64,000 nucleotides of DNA from Caenispirillum salinarum AK4 (GTDB lineage: Bacteria > Pseudomonadota > Alphaproteobacteria > Rhodospirillales > Rhodospirillaceae), in NCBI RefSeq assembly GCF_000315795.1, contig NZ_ANHY01000003.1, positions 310,001 to 374,000 of the forward strand, written 5' to 3'. Of the stretch, positions 44,065 to 52,353 are shown piece after piece (within the stretch, counting starts at the first letter, position 1; each line of letters begins with the position of its first letter). Under the pieces are notes generated by a model. It saw nothing but the letters and a program-made list of their open reading frames with translations, searched no databases and was not told the origin of the DNA. A program made the position numbers and the translations under genes.

Positions 44065-44250
44065 GAACCTGGCGCCACTCGGTCGTGATGATGGACTGCC
44101 TCCCCCGAACCCCCTCGGCCCGAGGCGCCCATAGGCTACAGCATGTATCCCGGAAGGCAAATGCCGTTATGACCGAAAGTGCGGGTCCATCCCGCCCGCT
44201 TGGGCGGGAAACGGGTGTGCAGCCGCTGCCCGCGGCCCGCCGCCGGCCGG

Positions 44251-46782
44251 TCAGCCGGCCAGTTCGGCGGCCGTGAAGAACTGGTAGTTGGCCTTGCCCT
44301 GGCTCTTGGCGGCGTACATGGCGGTATCGGCGTTGCGCAGCAGTTCCTCGGAATCGGCGGCGTCCTCGGGCAGCAGGGCGATGCCGATGGAGGCGGACAC
44401 GTGCCCGGGCCGGCCGTCCAGGTCGAAGGGGATCTCCAGCGTGTCGATGACGCGCTGCGCGACCACGGCTGCCCCCGTACGGCCTTCGACTCCTTCCATG
44501 ATGACCGTGAACTCGTCGCCGCCCAGCCGCGCGACCGTGTCCGACTCGCGGACGCAGGCGCGCAGGCGCTGGCCGGCGCCCTTGAGCAACTGGTCGCCGG
44601 CCTCGTGCCCCAGCGTGTCGTTGACAGCCTTGAAGCCGTCAAGGTCGATGAACATGAGGCCCAGCGTGTATTTCTGCCGCCGCGCGGCGGCCACTGCGTG
44701 CTCCAGCCGATCGAGAAACAGGGCGCGGTTGGGCAGGCCGGTCAGCGCGTCGTAGCTGGCCTGATAGCGGATACGTTCCTCGGCCCGCTTGCGCTCGGTG
44801 ATGTCGTTGATGACGGCCACGAACTGGCGCACCGGCCCTTCGGCCTCGGGCACGGCGGAGCAGGCGATGCGGGCGGCGTACTGGGTGCCGTCGGCGCGGG
44901 TGGACCAGCGCTCCGTCTCCCAGTGTCCGCCGTCGTCCAGAGCGCCGAGCATGGCCGCCACTTCATCGTCGGCGCAGGCGAGGACGGTGCCCAGGTCGGT
45001 GCCCGCGACGTCCTCGGCCCGGCGGCGCACGATGGCGCGGAAGGCGGGGTTGGCGGTGGTGATGGAGCCGGCGCGGTCGCAGACGGCGATGCCCTCGGCC
45101 GTGGTCTCGAAGACGGTGGCGGCGACGCGCAGCCGGTCTTCAGCCTTCCGGCGTTCGCTGACGTCGCGGAACAACACGACGGCGCCGGTGCCGCCGGCGT
45201 CATGGTCCTCGATGGGGGCCGAGGTGTATTCGGCGGCGAACTCCGACCCGTCGCGGCGCATGAGCGTCAGGTCCGTGCGCTCGTGGAAGACGCCCCGGCG
45301 CAGCGCCGCGCGGACGGGCAGCGGCCGGCCGGCTCGGCGGCCTTCCGCCGGGCCGTAGCGGAAGACGGCCGTGGCGTCCATGCCGGTCAACTGGGCGACC
45401 GGCCAGCCCAGCATCTGCGCGGCGGCGGGGTTCGCCACGGTGATGCGGCCGTTCATGTCCAGCGCCACGATGCCGTCGCCGGCCGACTCGAGGATGGACT
45501 CGTTCTGCCGCGACAGGGCGCGCAGTTCCTCGGTGCGCTCGCGGACGCGGGCTTCCAGTTCCTCGTTGTAGCGCTTTTGGGCCGCCTCGGCCTGTTTGCG
45601 GGCGGTGATGTCGCGGATGACGCCGGTGTACATGCGCGCCTTGCCCACGCGCATTTCGGCCAGCGACAGCTCTATGGGGAACACCCGGCCGCTGGAATGC
45701 AGGCCTTCCAGCTCCCGCGCCTTGCCGAAGGCCCAGCCCTGGCGTCCGGCGTGGTAGTTGCGCATGTGGCTGTCGTGATAGGCGGCGAAGCGCGACGGCA
45801 TGAGGATCGACAGGTTGCGGCCGAGCACCTCGTCCTTGCGGCGCCCGAACAGGCGCTCGGCGGCGGGATTGAAGGTCTGGATGATGCCGCGTTCATCGGC
45901 GGTGACGATGCCGTCGACGACAGTGTCGAGCACGCCCTGAAGCCGCGCCTCGCGCTCGCGAAGGGCTTCGGCGGAGCGCATGCGTTCGGAGATGTCGCGC
46001 CCCTCCACCATGAAGGCGTCGCGGCCGAAGGGGATGACGCGGGTTTCCACGTCGTGCACGCGGCCGTCCCGGCCCCGCAGTTTCAGCGGCAGCACGTCGG
46101 ACTCGCCGGCCAGGGCGTCCAGGCCCAGGTCGACGATGGGGCGGTAGTCGTCGTGGATGAGGTCGATGAACGGCGCGCCCCGCAGGGCATCCGGGTCGTC
46201 GCCACCCAGCAGGTCGCGCGCGGCCGCGTTGACCACGACCATGCGGTTGTCCTGGACAACGAACACCAGGTTCAGCGACATCTCCACCATGTTGCGGTAG
46301 CGATGCTCGCTTTCCATCAGCGACGCGACGGCACGGGCGCGGTCGGTGACGTCGCGGGCGTGGATCAGCACGGCATCGGAAGGGCCGGGGACCCCATCGG
46401 GCGGCGCGACGCGGGTGACGGCCAGCTCGACCTCCACCACGCGGCCGGCGAGCGTGGTCAGCAGCAGTGGCATCTTCCCGCCGTCGTCGGCCAGCAGGCC
46501 AAGGCCCAGATCGACGATGTCGCGGTAGTCCTCGTGCACCAGGTCGCGGAACGCCATGCCCGACAGGTCCGGCTGGCCGCCGGTGGTGCCGTCGTTCAGC
46601 AGACGTGTGCCGGCGGGGTTGATCCAGGTCAGCCGGCCGTCGCGGCACACGCAAACCAGATCGTCGACCAGTTCCGCGAACTGGCGTCCCCAATACTCCA
46701 TGACCGCCGTCGACCCCATGCGGTCGCGTGCCCCCTTGATGTTGCCGATGCCGGCGCCGCGCGCCGGCGACCGCGGTCCCAT
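44251..46782 (-). CDS. Multi-PAS diguanylate cyclase (GGDEF)
   Basis: An 843-residue cytoplasmic protein with about five PAS modules, near residues 25-145, 160-270, 275-395 (FixL-like: VVDGIVTADERGIIQTFNPAAERLFG), 425-545 and 550-670, and a C-terminal GGDEF domain at about 675-843. The active site is GGDEF in VARLGGDEFTVIMEG, and the inhibitory RxxD site (RESD) stands five residues upstream, so it should make cyclic-di-GMP with product feedback. No EAL or transmembrane segment is visible. The start is uncertain, as later ATGs (GSTAVMEYWG) could be used. Two long linkers are coiled-coil-like. Confidence 0.92.
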   Translation of the reverse strand: MGPRSPARGAGIGNIKGARDRMGSTAVMEYWGRQFAELVDDLVCVCRDGRLTWINPAGTRLLNDGTTGGQPDLSGMAFRDLVHEDYRDIVDLGLGLLADDGGKMPLLLTTLAGRVVEVELAVTRVAPPDGVPGPSDAVLIHARDVTDRARAVASLMESEHRYRNMVEMSLNLVFVVQDNRMVVVNAAARDLLGGDDPDALRGAPFIDLIHDDYRPIVDLGLDALAGESDVLPLKLRGRDGRVHDVETRVIPFGRDAFMVEGRDISERMRSAEALREREARLQGVLDTVVDGIVTADERGIIQTFNPAAERLFGRRKDEVLGRNLSILMPSRFAAYHDSHMRNYHAGRQGWAFGKARELEGLHSSGRVFPIELSLAEMRVGKARMYTGVIRDITARKQAEAAQKRYNEELEARVRERTEELRALSRQNESILESAGDGIVALDMNGRITVANPAAAQMLGWPVAQLTGMDATAVFRYGPAEGRRAGRPLPVRAALRRGVFHERTDLTLMRRDGSEFAAEYTSAPIEDHDAGGTGAVVLFRDVSERRKAEDRLRVAATVFETTAEGIAVCDRAGSITTANPAFRAIVRRRAEDVAGTDLGTVLACADDEVAAMLGALDDGGHWETERWSTRADGTQYAARIACSAVPEAEGPVRQFVAVINDITERKRAEERIRYQASYDALTGLPNRALFLDRLEHAVAAARRQKYTLGLMFIDLDGFKAVNDTLGHEAGDQLLKGAGQRLRACVRESDTVARLGGDEFTVIMEGVEGRTGAAVVAQRVIDTLEIPFDLDGRPGHVSASIGIALLPEDAADSEELLRNADTAMYAAKSQGKANYQFFTAAELAG

Positions 46783-46850
46783 GATCCGCAGGAACCGCCG
46801 GGACCATGATGCGCCCTCTCCTTACGGCGCACAACCACTGCGTAAAGGCA

Positions 46851-47555
46851 TTATGACCTATGGACTAACTTGGGGTCGCCCTTTTGCGAGCCTTGCCGGC
46901 CGGCGGGCCGTTTGCCGCGCCGATTGCGCAACGAAAGCAGCGGCCGCGCGGCCAGCAACGCGGTCAGGATGGCGGCGTGGATCAGGGGCTGGGTGAGGTC
47001 GGCCTTGACCATCATCGCATAGTGCAGCACGGCGAGCGCGCCGGCGGCGTAAACGGTCTTGTGCAGCCGCTGCCAGCGCCTGCCGCCCAGGGCCTTGACC
47101 ATGCGCTTCGGCGACGTGGCGGCCAGCGCGGCGAGGACAACGAAGGAGGCCATGCCGACCGTGATGTAGTTGCGCTTGACGATGTCCGCCCAGATGCGGC
47201 CCCAGGCGAACAACTGGTCCATGCCCACGTAGGCCAGGACGTGCACGACGGCGTAGAAGAAGGCGAACAGGCCCAGCATCCGGCGCAGTTTCGCCAGCCA
47301 TTGCAGGCCCGTCAGCTCGCGCACCGGCGTCACCGCCAGGGCGACCAGCAGCATGCGGATCGCCCAGTCGCCGGAAAAGCGGATGATGCTCTCGACCGGA
47401 TTGGCCCCCAGGCTGCCCCACAGTCCCAGGCCAGCCACCCGCAGCAGAAGCTCGGCGAAGGGCACCAGGCACAGCGCGAAGACCGCGGGCTTGAGCGCCG
47501 GCGACCGGCCCCAGCGGCCGGGATGGGCGAGAGTGGCGGCGGCGGAGGACATCAT
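46851..47555 (-). CDS. msrQ: MsrQ heme-binding membrane subunit
   Basis: A 234-residue inner-membrane cytochrome (ferric-reductase-like fold) that donates quinol electrons to MsrP for repair of oxidised methionines in periplasmic proteins. Six helices are visible; heme-ligand histidines are probable in FYAVVHVLAYVGMD, RLHKTVYAAGALAVLHYAMM. The ATG at 47555 shares a base with the msrP stop (TGATGATG). The C-terminus is basic. Confidence 0.93.
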   Translation of the reverse strand: MMSSAAATLAHPGRWGRSPALKPAVFALCLVPFAELLLRVAGLGLWGSLGANPVESIIRFSGDWAIRMLLVALAVTPVRELTGLQWLAKLRRMLGLFAFFYAVVHVLAYVGMDQLFAWGRIWADIVKRNYITVGMASFVVLAALAATSPKRMVKALGGRRWQRLHKTVYAAGALAVLHYAMMVKADLTQPLIHAAILTALLAARPLLSLRNRRGKRPAGRQGSQKGDPKLVHRS

Positions 47556-48553
47556 CAGAACCACTTGCGCAGGTCCATGCCCGCGTACAGGTCCGCCACG
47601 GCCTCTTCGTAGCCGTTGAACATCAGCGTGTCGCGCCGTTCGAACAGCGACAGCAGCGACCCGCCGTCCAGGCGGCGCTCGGTGGCCTGGCTCCAGCGCG
47701 GGTGGTCCACGGTGGGATTGACGTTGGCATAGAAGCCGTACTCCGAGCCGTCCCCGTATGCGGCCCAGCTGGTGGTGGGCATCTCTTCGGTGAAGGTGAT
47801 GCGGACGATGCTCTTGATGGACTTGAAACCGTACTTCCACGGCACCACGAGACGCAGCGGCGCGCCGTTCTGGTTGGGCAGTTCCTCGCCGTAGAGGCCC
47901 GTCGCAAGGATGGTGAGCGGGTGCATGGCCTCGTCCATGCGCAGGCCCTCCACATAAGGCCAGTCGAGCACGTTGGCGCGCTGGCCGGGCAGCATCTCCT
48001 TGTCCAGGATGGTCTCGAACCGCACGTACTTGGCGTTGCCGGTTGGCTCGAACCGCTTGAGGGCGTCGCCGAGGGGAAAGCCGACCCAGGGCACGACCAT
48101 CGACCACGCTTCGACGCAGCGCAGGCGGTAGATGCGTTCCTCCAGCGGGTGGGGGGCGATGAAATCCTCGTAGGACAGAGTGCCCGGCTTGGCGCATTCG
48201 CCGTCCACCTGCACCGACCACGGATCGGTTTTCAGGTAATGGCCGTATTCGGCCGGGTCTTCCTTGCCGGTGCCCAGTTCATAGAAGTTGTTGTAGGTGG
48301 TGACGTCCTCGTAGGGCGTCAGCGCATCGTCGGGGCCCAGCTGGCTCCACGAACTTTCGCTGATGGGCTCCAGCGCCGGGTTGTGGCCCGGGCGCTCCAC
48401 CAGTGCGCGGGCGTCACGGGCCGCACCCAGCAGGGCGGGCGCGGCGGCCGTGGCGCCGGCGGCGGCCATGAAGGCGCGGCGCGAGAGATAGGTCTCGCGC
48501 GGCGTGACCGCATTCTCGGAAAGATCCCACGGACGGCGGCGGCGAATGAGCAT
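47555..48553 (-). CDS. msrP: MsrP periplasmic protein-methionine-sulfoxide reductase
   Basis: Molybdopterin enzyme (YedY) that reduces methionine sulfoxide in periplasmic proteins. The 332-residue protein has a Tat signal [20 protein letters not shown] near residues 24-43. The molybdenum-ligand cysteine lies in [21 protein letters not shown], and [12 protein letters not shown] and [16 protein letters not shown] are family motifs. It forms an operon with msrQ, which follows. Its cofactor need links it to moaB elsewhere in the window. Confidence 0.96.
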   Translation of the reverse strand: MLIRRRRPWDLSENAVTPRETYLSRRAFMAAAGATAAAPALLGAARDARALVERPGHNPALEPISESSWSQLGPDDALTPYEDVTTYNNFYELGTGKEDPAEYGHYLKTDPWSVQVDGECAKPGTLSYEDFIAPHPLEERIYRLRCVEAWSMVVPWVGFPLGDALKRFEPTGNAKYVRFETILDKEMLPGQRANVLDWPYVEGLRMDEAMHPLTILATGLYGEELPNQNGAPLRLVVPWKYGFKSIKSIVRITFTEEMPTTSWAAYGDGSEYGFYANVNPTVDHPRWSQATERRLDGGSLLSLFERRDTLMFNGYEEAVADLYAGMDLRKWF

Positions 48554-48641
48554 GGCAAATCCTCCTTCAACGTGCCGACCATATAGGGACGGCCCGCGCG
48601 CCGACGCGAGTCACGGTCCCGTGAGGAGGGGCGAAAGCGCC

Positions 48642-49049
48642 TCAGCCGGCGGGGAAGGGGATGGCCAGCGGCCGGCCGTCGGGCGGGTTCACCAGGGCCT
48701 TCGCGGGGCCGAGGCGTCGCACGAACCAGCCGCGCCGCTCCGCCTCGTCCACCAGGGCGCGCGGCGATATGGCGTTGAAGCCGTCCAGGTGTTCGGCATA
48801 GCCCAGCCCGTCCGCCCAGTGGGACAGTTCGACCTTCAGTTGGGCGTCGTCCATGCGCCAGGCCGCGCGCGCCTGCCAAGCCCTCAGGATGTCTTCGATC
48901 CCCGCCGAGCCGATGGCCGAGGCCAGGCCCTCGCGCTCCAGGGCGGCGCGCAGCGCCTGCCAGGTGTCATGCTCGTCCACCAGGTCGAGGGCGGCCGTCA
49001 TTGCGGGGCTGCGGGCATCTTCGGCGGGCATGAAACGTTGATCCCTCAT
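48642..49049 (-). CDS. Conserved hypothetical protein, 135 residues
   Basis: A soluble protein of 135 residues with a helical N-terminal part (ALDLVDEHDTWQALRAALEREGLASAIG), a central Trp-containing segment (AWRMDDAQLKVELSHWADGLGYAEHLDG), and an RGWFVRRLGPAKALVNPPDGRPLAIPFP C-terminus. No family recognised. A start at residue 7 (MPAEDARSP) or 17 is also possible. It is divergent from the EcfG-type sigma gene; the 225-bp gap between the two starts has AT-rich stretches and should hold both promoters, but I could not assign one firmly. Confidence 0.6.
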   Translation of the reverse strand: MRDQRFMPAEDARSPAMTAALDLVDEHDTWQALRAALEREGLASAIGSAGIEDILRAWQARAAWRMDDAQLKVELSHWADGLGYAEHLDGFNAISPRALVDEAERRGWFVRRLGPAKALVNPPDGRPLAIPFPAG

Positions 49050-49274
49050 CCGGATTGGGTAAGTCTTTTTTGGTTATCACGGCGCAGGCTGCAACCGCGA
49101 CCTTCGGCGTGTCATTGATTATGCTTGTCTTTCGGGAAAGACGCCATGAAGGGTACGTGAAGCCATGCGGTAGCCGGATGCCGCGCCGATTCAGCGGGGC
49201 GGGCCACCGCGGCGTCCCCCGGAGCCGCTTTCGCAACAGGGCGGAAGGGAACGCAGTCTGGATGACGAGGGGAC

Positions 49275-49763
49275 ATGGACGATCCGAGACAACAGATGCT
49301 GGACGAGTTGCCGCGCCTGCGCCGCTATGCGCGCATGCTCGTCCGCGACTCGGCGCGCGCCGATGACCTGGTGCAGGAATGCCTCGTCCGGGCGATCGCT
49401 GCATTGAAAAGCTTCCAGCCCGGAACAAACATGCGGGCGTGGCTGTTTACGATTTTGCGAAACACGCTCTACAACGAGACCAAGAAAGCGCGACGGTCGG
49501 TGGAGCAGACGGAGGAGCCGGTATCGGCGATCTCCGGCGGTCAGGAGGAGGCGCTCGCCATGCGTGACGTGCAGCGCGCCTTCGACCATCTGCCGCCCAT
49601 CCAGAAAGAGGTCGTGCTGCTGGTGGCCGTGGAAGGCATGGAATACGAGGATGCCGCTGCCGTCCTGGGGGTTCCGGTGGGAACCGTGAAGTCGCGCCTG
49701 TCGCGGGCGCGCCAGGACATCAGGGCGTTTCTCGAGTCGCACCGGAAGGCCGGCGGCAAATGA
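49275..49763 (+). CDS. ecfG: EcfG-type ECF sigma factor
   Basis: A 162-residue sigma factor with sigma-2 (about 8-75: ADDLVQECLVRAI, FQPGTNMRAWLFTILRNTLYN) and sigma-4 (about 100-155: LPPIQKEVVLLVAVEGMEYEDAAAVLG, VGTVKSRLSRARQ) regions. The GTNMRAWLFTILRN run is characteristic of the ECF15/EcfG group that directs the alphaproteobacterial general stress response from GGAAC-N16/17-GTT promoters. It overlaps the next gene by 4 bp (ATGA), and phyR lies 760 bp downstream, which fixes the call. One such promoter occurs at 51435. Confidence 0.9.
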   Translation: MDDPRQQMLDELPRLRRYARMLVRDSARADDLVQECLVRAIAALKSFQPGTNMRAWLFTILRNTLYNETKKARRSVEQTEEPVSAISGGQEEALAMRDVQRAFDHLPPIQKEVVLLVAVEGMEYEDAAAVLGVPVGTVKSRLSRARQDIRAFLESHRKAGGK

Positions 49764-50053
49764 CAGTCAAGGATCGGGACTCGATGACGCAATACCGCTC
49801 TCCCATGGCGTCGGAAACGCTGGACGCGGCGATCGACGATTACCTCGCGGGGCGCCTCTCCGCCGAGGAACGGTCGCGCCTGGAAGCGTTGATTGACGAA
49901 AATCCCGAGGTGCGGCATCGGGTCGAAACCCTGCAGTCGCAGGAAGAGGCCCTGCGTCACCTGGGCGAAGACATCCTCGACGAACCGCTGCCCGACCGCC
50001 TGCTGGAGGCCCTCGGGCTTGACCTGGAGGACGAGTCGGACGCAGGGCGCTGA
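49760..50053 (+). CDS. Short cytosolic anti-sigma factor with NepR-like motif
   Basis: A 97-residue protein translated in overlap with the sigma gene. Residues 20-66 form an anti-sigma-like helical segment (DAAIDDYLAGRLSAEERSRLEALIDENPEVRHRVETL). Residues 65-85 (LRHLGEDILDEPLPDRLLEAL) resemble the NepR core, whose family pattern is hydrophobic-x-x-EPxPDRxxxLL. There is no zinc-binding HxxxCxxC and no transmembrane helix, so it is soluble. In the general stress system NepR holds EcfG until phosphorylated PhyR sequesters it. True NepR proteins are near 60 residues, so this may be an extended or divergent member. The EPxP pattern also appears in other anti-sigma factors. Confidence 0.75.
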   Translation: MTVKDRDSMTQYRSPMASETLDAAIDDYLAGRLSAEERSRLEALIDENPEVRHRVETLQSQEEALRHLGEDILDEPLPDRLLEALGLDLEDESDAGR

Positions 50054-50525
50054 CAGCCCCGCCGCACGGACGGCGACATCAGGGCGGGGTGCGGCTGATC
50101 GGCCGTGCCCCGTCGTCGCTCGGGGAAATCAAGTCGGCATCTGGACATGGCGTCGTGCCGCACTAGATGCTGCCAGCAGTACACCGTCGACACATGCACC
50201 CATCGAGTCGCGGGCAGGATGCCCGGCGACGAAATATGACCAACGTCATAGACGGTCTCTTGCTTGCGAACCACAAGAGGTAGCCGGTTGGTCCTTTCAG
50301 GGTATTTTGAAGTGTGGTCGGTCGACAATGCTGCATTGCAACAACCCTAGGATTATTGCCGCGTTGACAATGTTCCCTGCCTTGTGACACTATCATGAGC
50401 AGGGGATACGAGGAGCGTCTACCGCGTTACATGCAGCCCGAACGGATACTGCGGGGTATAACTAAGGGCATAGGCGGTGCGGCGGCGCTCAGGGGGAATG
50501 GAAGCACTCGGGGAGACATGAACGG
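50054..50525 (+). other. Intergenic leader region ahead of phyR
   Basis: 472 bp with no supported gene. It contains a weak 7-bp stem at 50057-50089 after the anti-sigma gene. There is a TTGACA at about 50364 without a good -10 at normal spacing, and a TATAAC near 50457. I could not find an EcfG-type promoter here, although phyR is usually driven by one. Confidence 0.4.
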
Positions 50526-51314
50526 ATGTTCACCATTCAGGACCTGCGCGCGCGTATCCCGCGCCTGCGTCGTCACGCCTACCTCCTGACAGGCAACATG
50601 CACAGCGCCGATGCCGCCGTGGAAGCCTGCCTCGGCGCGCTCCGCCGCGGCGACGACGGTCGACCGACGGCGGCCGATGATATGGACCTCTTCCGGTCGT
50701 TCCACATGGGCCTGCTGGTGCCGACCCGCCCCGTTCCCGGACCGGACGCCGCCTGCGAGCGGGACCCGAAGCTGGCGGACGCCCGCGACCGGCTGTTCGG
50801 CCTGGCGCCCATGGAACGCCGTGTCGTGGCGCTGGTGACGGTGGAGAATTTCTCGCCCGCCGATGCCGCCAAGATCCTGCGCATGGACGCGCGCCGGCTG
50901 GAACAGTTGCTCATCGAAGGCCGTCGCCACCTGTCGACTCCGCGCCGGGCCCTGCGCGCCATGATCATCGAGGATGACCAGTTGATCGGCCTGGACATCG
51001 CCGCGAGCCTGGAAGAAATGGGCTACGGCGACTGCATCCATGCCGCCAACAGCATCGAGGCCTTCGAGGCCGCGGCCGGCGGCGAGCCGGACCTGATCAT
51101 TGCCGACGTCAAGCTGAGCAACGGCGACTCGGGCGTGGAATTGGCGCGGCGCCTGACGGGCCGCAGCAACACTCCGGTTGTCTTCGTGACCGCTTTCCCC
51201 GAGATCCCGCTGGCCGATCCCGCGGTATCCAAGGACCGGGTGCTGCCCAAGCCGTTCTCCACCAGCGCCTTCAAGACCATGGTCCGGCGGACCATGACCA
51301 TGCCGGCGGCCTGA
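50526..51314 (+). CDS. phyR: PhyR general stress response regulator
   Basis: A 262-residue anti-anti-sigma response regulator: an N-terminal sigma-like domain (about 1-135; YLLTGNMHSADAAVEACL, LAPMERRVVALVTVENFSPADAAKIL, RRLEQLLIEGRRHL) lacking DNA-binding function, and a C-terminal receiver (about 143-262) with the acidic pair in IIEDDQLIG, phospho-acceptor in LIIADVKLSNGDSG, switch threonine VTAF and lysine LPKPF. On phosphorylation it binds the NepR-type anti-sigma factor and frees EcfG. No PhyK-type kinase (HWE/HisKA2) is nearby. It is followed by a very strong terminator. Confidence 0.95.
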   Translation: MFTIQDLRARIPRLRRHAYLLTGNMHSADAAVEACLGALRRGDDGRPTAADDMDLFRSFHMGLLVPTRPVPGPDAACERDPKLADARDRLFGLAPMERRVVALVTVENFSPADAAKILRMDARRLEQLLIEGRRHLSTPRRALRAMIIEDDQLIGLDIAASLEEMGYGDCIHAANSIEAFEAAAGGEPDLIIADVKLSNGDSGVELARRLTGRSNTPVVFVTAFPEIPLADPAVSKDRVLPKPFSTSAFKTMVRRTMTMPAA

Positions 51315-51358
51315 TAAGGCGGACCGAGCAGTCCAGAAGTTTGAGTGCGCCATCATTC

Positions 51359-51394
51359 GGAAAAGGGCCGGACACGTCTGTCCGGCCCTTTTCC
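51359..51394 (+). terminator. Strong terminator after phyR
   Basis: A 16-bp stem (51359-51374 with 51379-51394; core AAAAGGGCCGGACA / TGTCCGGCCCTTTT), 4-nt loop. Works in both directions on the basis of its A- and T-runs. It isolates phyR from the following small RNA locus. Confidence 0.9.
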
Positions 51395-51434
51395 CGTTTT
51401 CGGCCAACCTTTGTCGAAAAACTGAATTCTCCAT

Positions 51435-51459
51435 GGAACTCTTGCGGCATCGGACTGTT
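51435..51459 (+). promoter_or_regulatory. EcfG-type promoter GGAAC-N17-GTT
   Basis: GGAAC (51435-51439), 17-bp spacer, GTT (51457-51459; or N16 with TGTT). It matches the general stress sigma consensus and lies within the same island as the sigma factor, PhyR and the anti-sigma. It reads into about 107 bp that end in an intrinsic terminator with no ORF. Confidence 0.7.
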
Positions 51460-51465
51460 TGAGAG

Positions 51466-51572
51466 GCGTTGGCTCTGTTTCGACGTGTACGGCATCCCAA
51501 GCACGTCACCACTCTCCGACAGGCCAATTCCCTCGACCTTGGCGGCGGTCCGGCGGACCGCCGCATTTTTTT
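51466..51572 (+). ncRNA. Candidate stress-induced small RNA (GsrN-like by position)
   Basis: Predicted from promoter-terminator bracketing: EcfG-type promoter at 51435-51459, start expected near 51466, intrinsic terminator ending near 51572, total about 107 nt. An internal stem GACGTG (51482-51487) / CACGTC (51502-51507) exposes a loop with GCATCCCAAG that could bind a ribosome site. No ribosome site or ORF is evident. Caulobacter encodes GsrN, an EcfG-dependent small RNA of similar length near general stress genes; similarity here rests on position and architecture, not sequence comparison. The other parts of this 343-bp gap are the phyR terminator and 85 bp without features. Confidence 0.6.
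51542..51572 (+). terminator. Intrinsic terminator of the candidate small RNA
   Basis: A 10-bp perfect stem (GCGGCGGTCC / GGACCGCCGC, loop GGC) followed by A and seven T residues. No protein gene ends just upstream, so its only obvious client is a small transcript. Confidence 0.9.
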
Positions 51573-51657
51573 GTGCGCGCCGCACCTGGGGGCGGGCGAT
51601 GGCCGGTGGTAGGCTGGGCATCCGATCTCCTTCAGCCCGGACCCGCCGTCGCCCGCC

Positions 51658-52353
51658 ATGACCCCGCCCGCCGATCCGCCACGCCTGTCCGTCATCATCC
51701 CGACGTTGAACGCCGCCGCCACGCTGCCTGCCACGCTGGTGCCGCTGGCCGAGGCCGGTGCGGCGGTCGAGGTCATCGTCGCTGACGGCGGCTCCACCGA
51801 CGGCACGCCGGACCTGGCGCCCCGCCCGGTCAGCGCCCCCCGCGGACGGGGATCGCAGCTGGCGGCCGGCGCGGCGGCGGCGCGGGGGGCGTGGCTGCTG
51901 TTCCTGCACGCCGACACGCGCCTTGCCCCCGGCTGGTGGGCCGAGGTGCAGGCGCATATGCGGCACCGGCCGCAGATGGCGGCGGCGTTCCGTTTCGCGC
52001 TGGAGGACCCTGCCCCCCAGGCGCGGCGGATCGAGCGTCTGGTGGCCTGGCGCTGCCGGCGCATGGGCCTGCCCTACGGCGACCAGGGGCTGCTCATCCC
52101 GCGCGGCCTCTACGACGCGGTCGGCGGGTTCCGGCCGCTGCCGCTGATGGAGGACGTGGATCTTGTCCGCCGCCTCGGCCGGAAACGCATCGCGCTTCTG
52201 AAAACCGCCGCCGTCACGTCCGCCGTGCGATACCGGCGCGACGGCTGGACGGCGCGCCCGGCCCGCAACCTGACATGCCTGGCGCTGTGGTGGCTCGGCG
52301 TGCCGGCGGCGCGGGTGGCCGCGCTCTATCGGGGACGGGGCGCACGGTCATGA
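51658..52353 (+). CDS. TIGR04283-type family 2 glycosyltransferase
   Basis: A 231-residue GT-A glycosyltransferase. The N-terminus LSVIIPTLNAAATLPATL, the nucleotide-binding VIVADGGSTDGT and HADTRLAPGWW, and the late GDQGLLIPRGLYDAVGGFRPLPLMEDVDLVRRL are typical of TIGR04283, often next to a TIGR04282 protein, as here. Its substrate is not known with certainty; arsenosugar annotations come from gene context in some cyanobacteria. The stop overlaps the next start by 4 bp. Confidence 0.88.
   Translation: MTPPADPPRLSVIIPTLNAAATLPATLVPLAEAGAAVEVIVADGGSTDGTPDLAPRPVSAPRGRGSQLAAGAAAARGAWLLFLHADTRLAPGWWAEVQAHMRHRPQMAAAFRFALEDPAPQARRIERLVAWRCRRMGLPYGDQGLLIPRGLYDAVGGFRPLPLMEDVDLVRRLGRKRIALLKTAAVTSAVRYRRDGWTARPARNLTCLALWWLGVPAARVAALYRGRGARS

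Noticed and set aside
42484-44088. Several ORFs of 150-307 codons in the tandem repeat region, both strands
   Set aside because: They recur with the repeat period in different frames, are Arg/Ala/Gly/Pro-rich, lack ribosome sites and break where the period changes by one base. Some run into the antisense of the LuxR-type gene.
49055-49366. 103-codon plus-strand ORF ahead of and into ecfG
   Set aside because: Overlaps the ecfG start in another frame, without family features or ribosome site.
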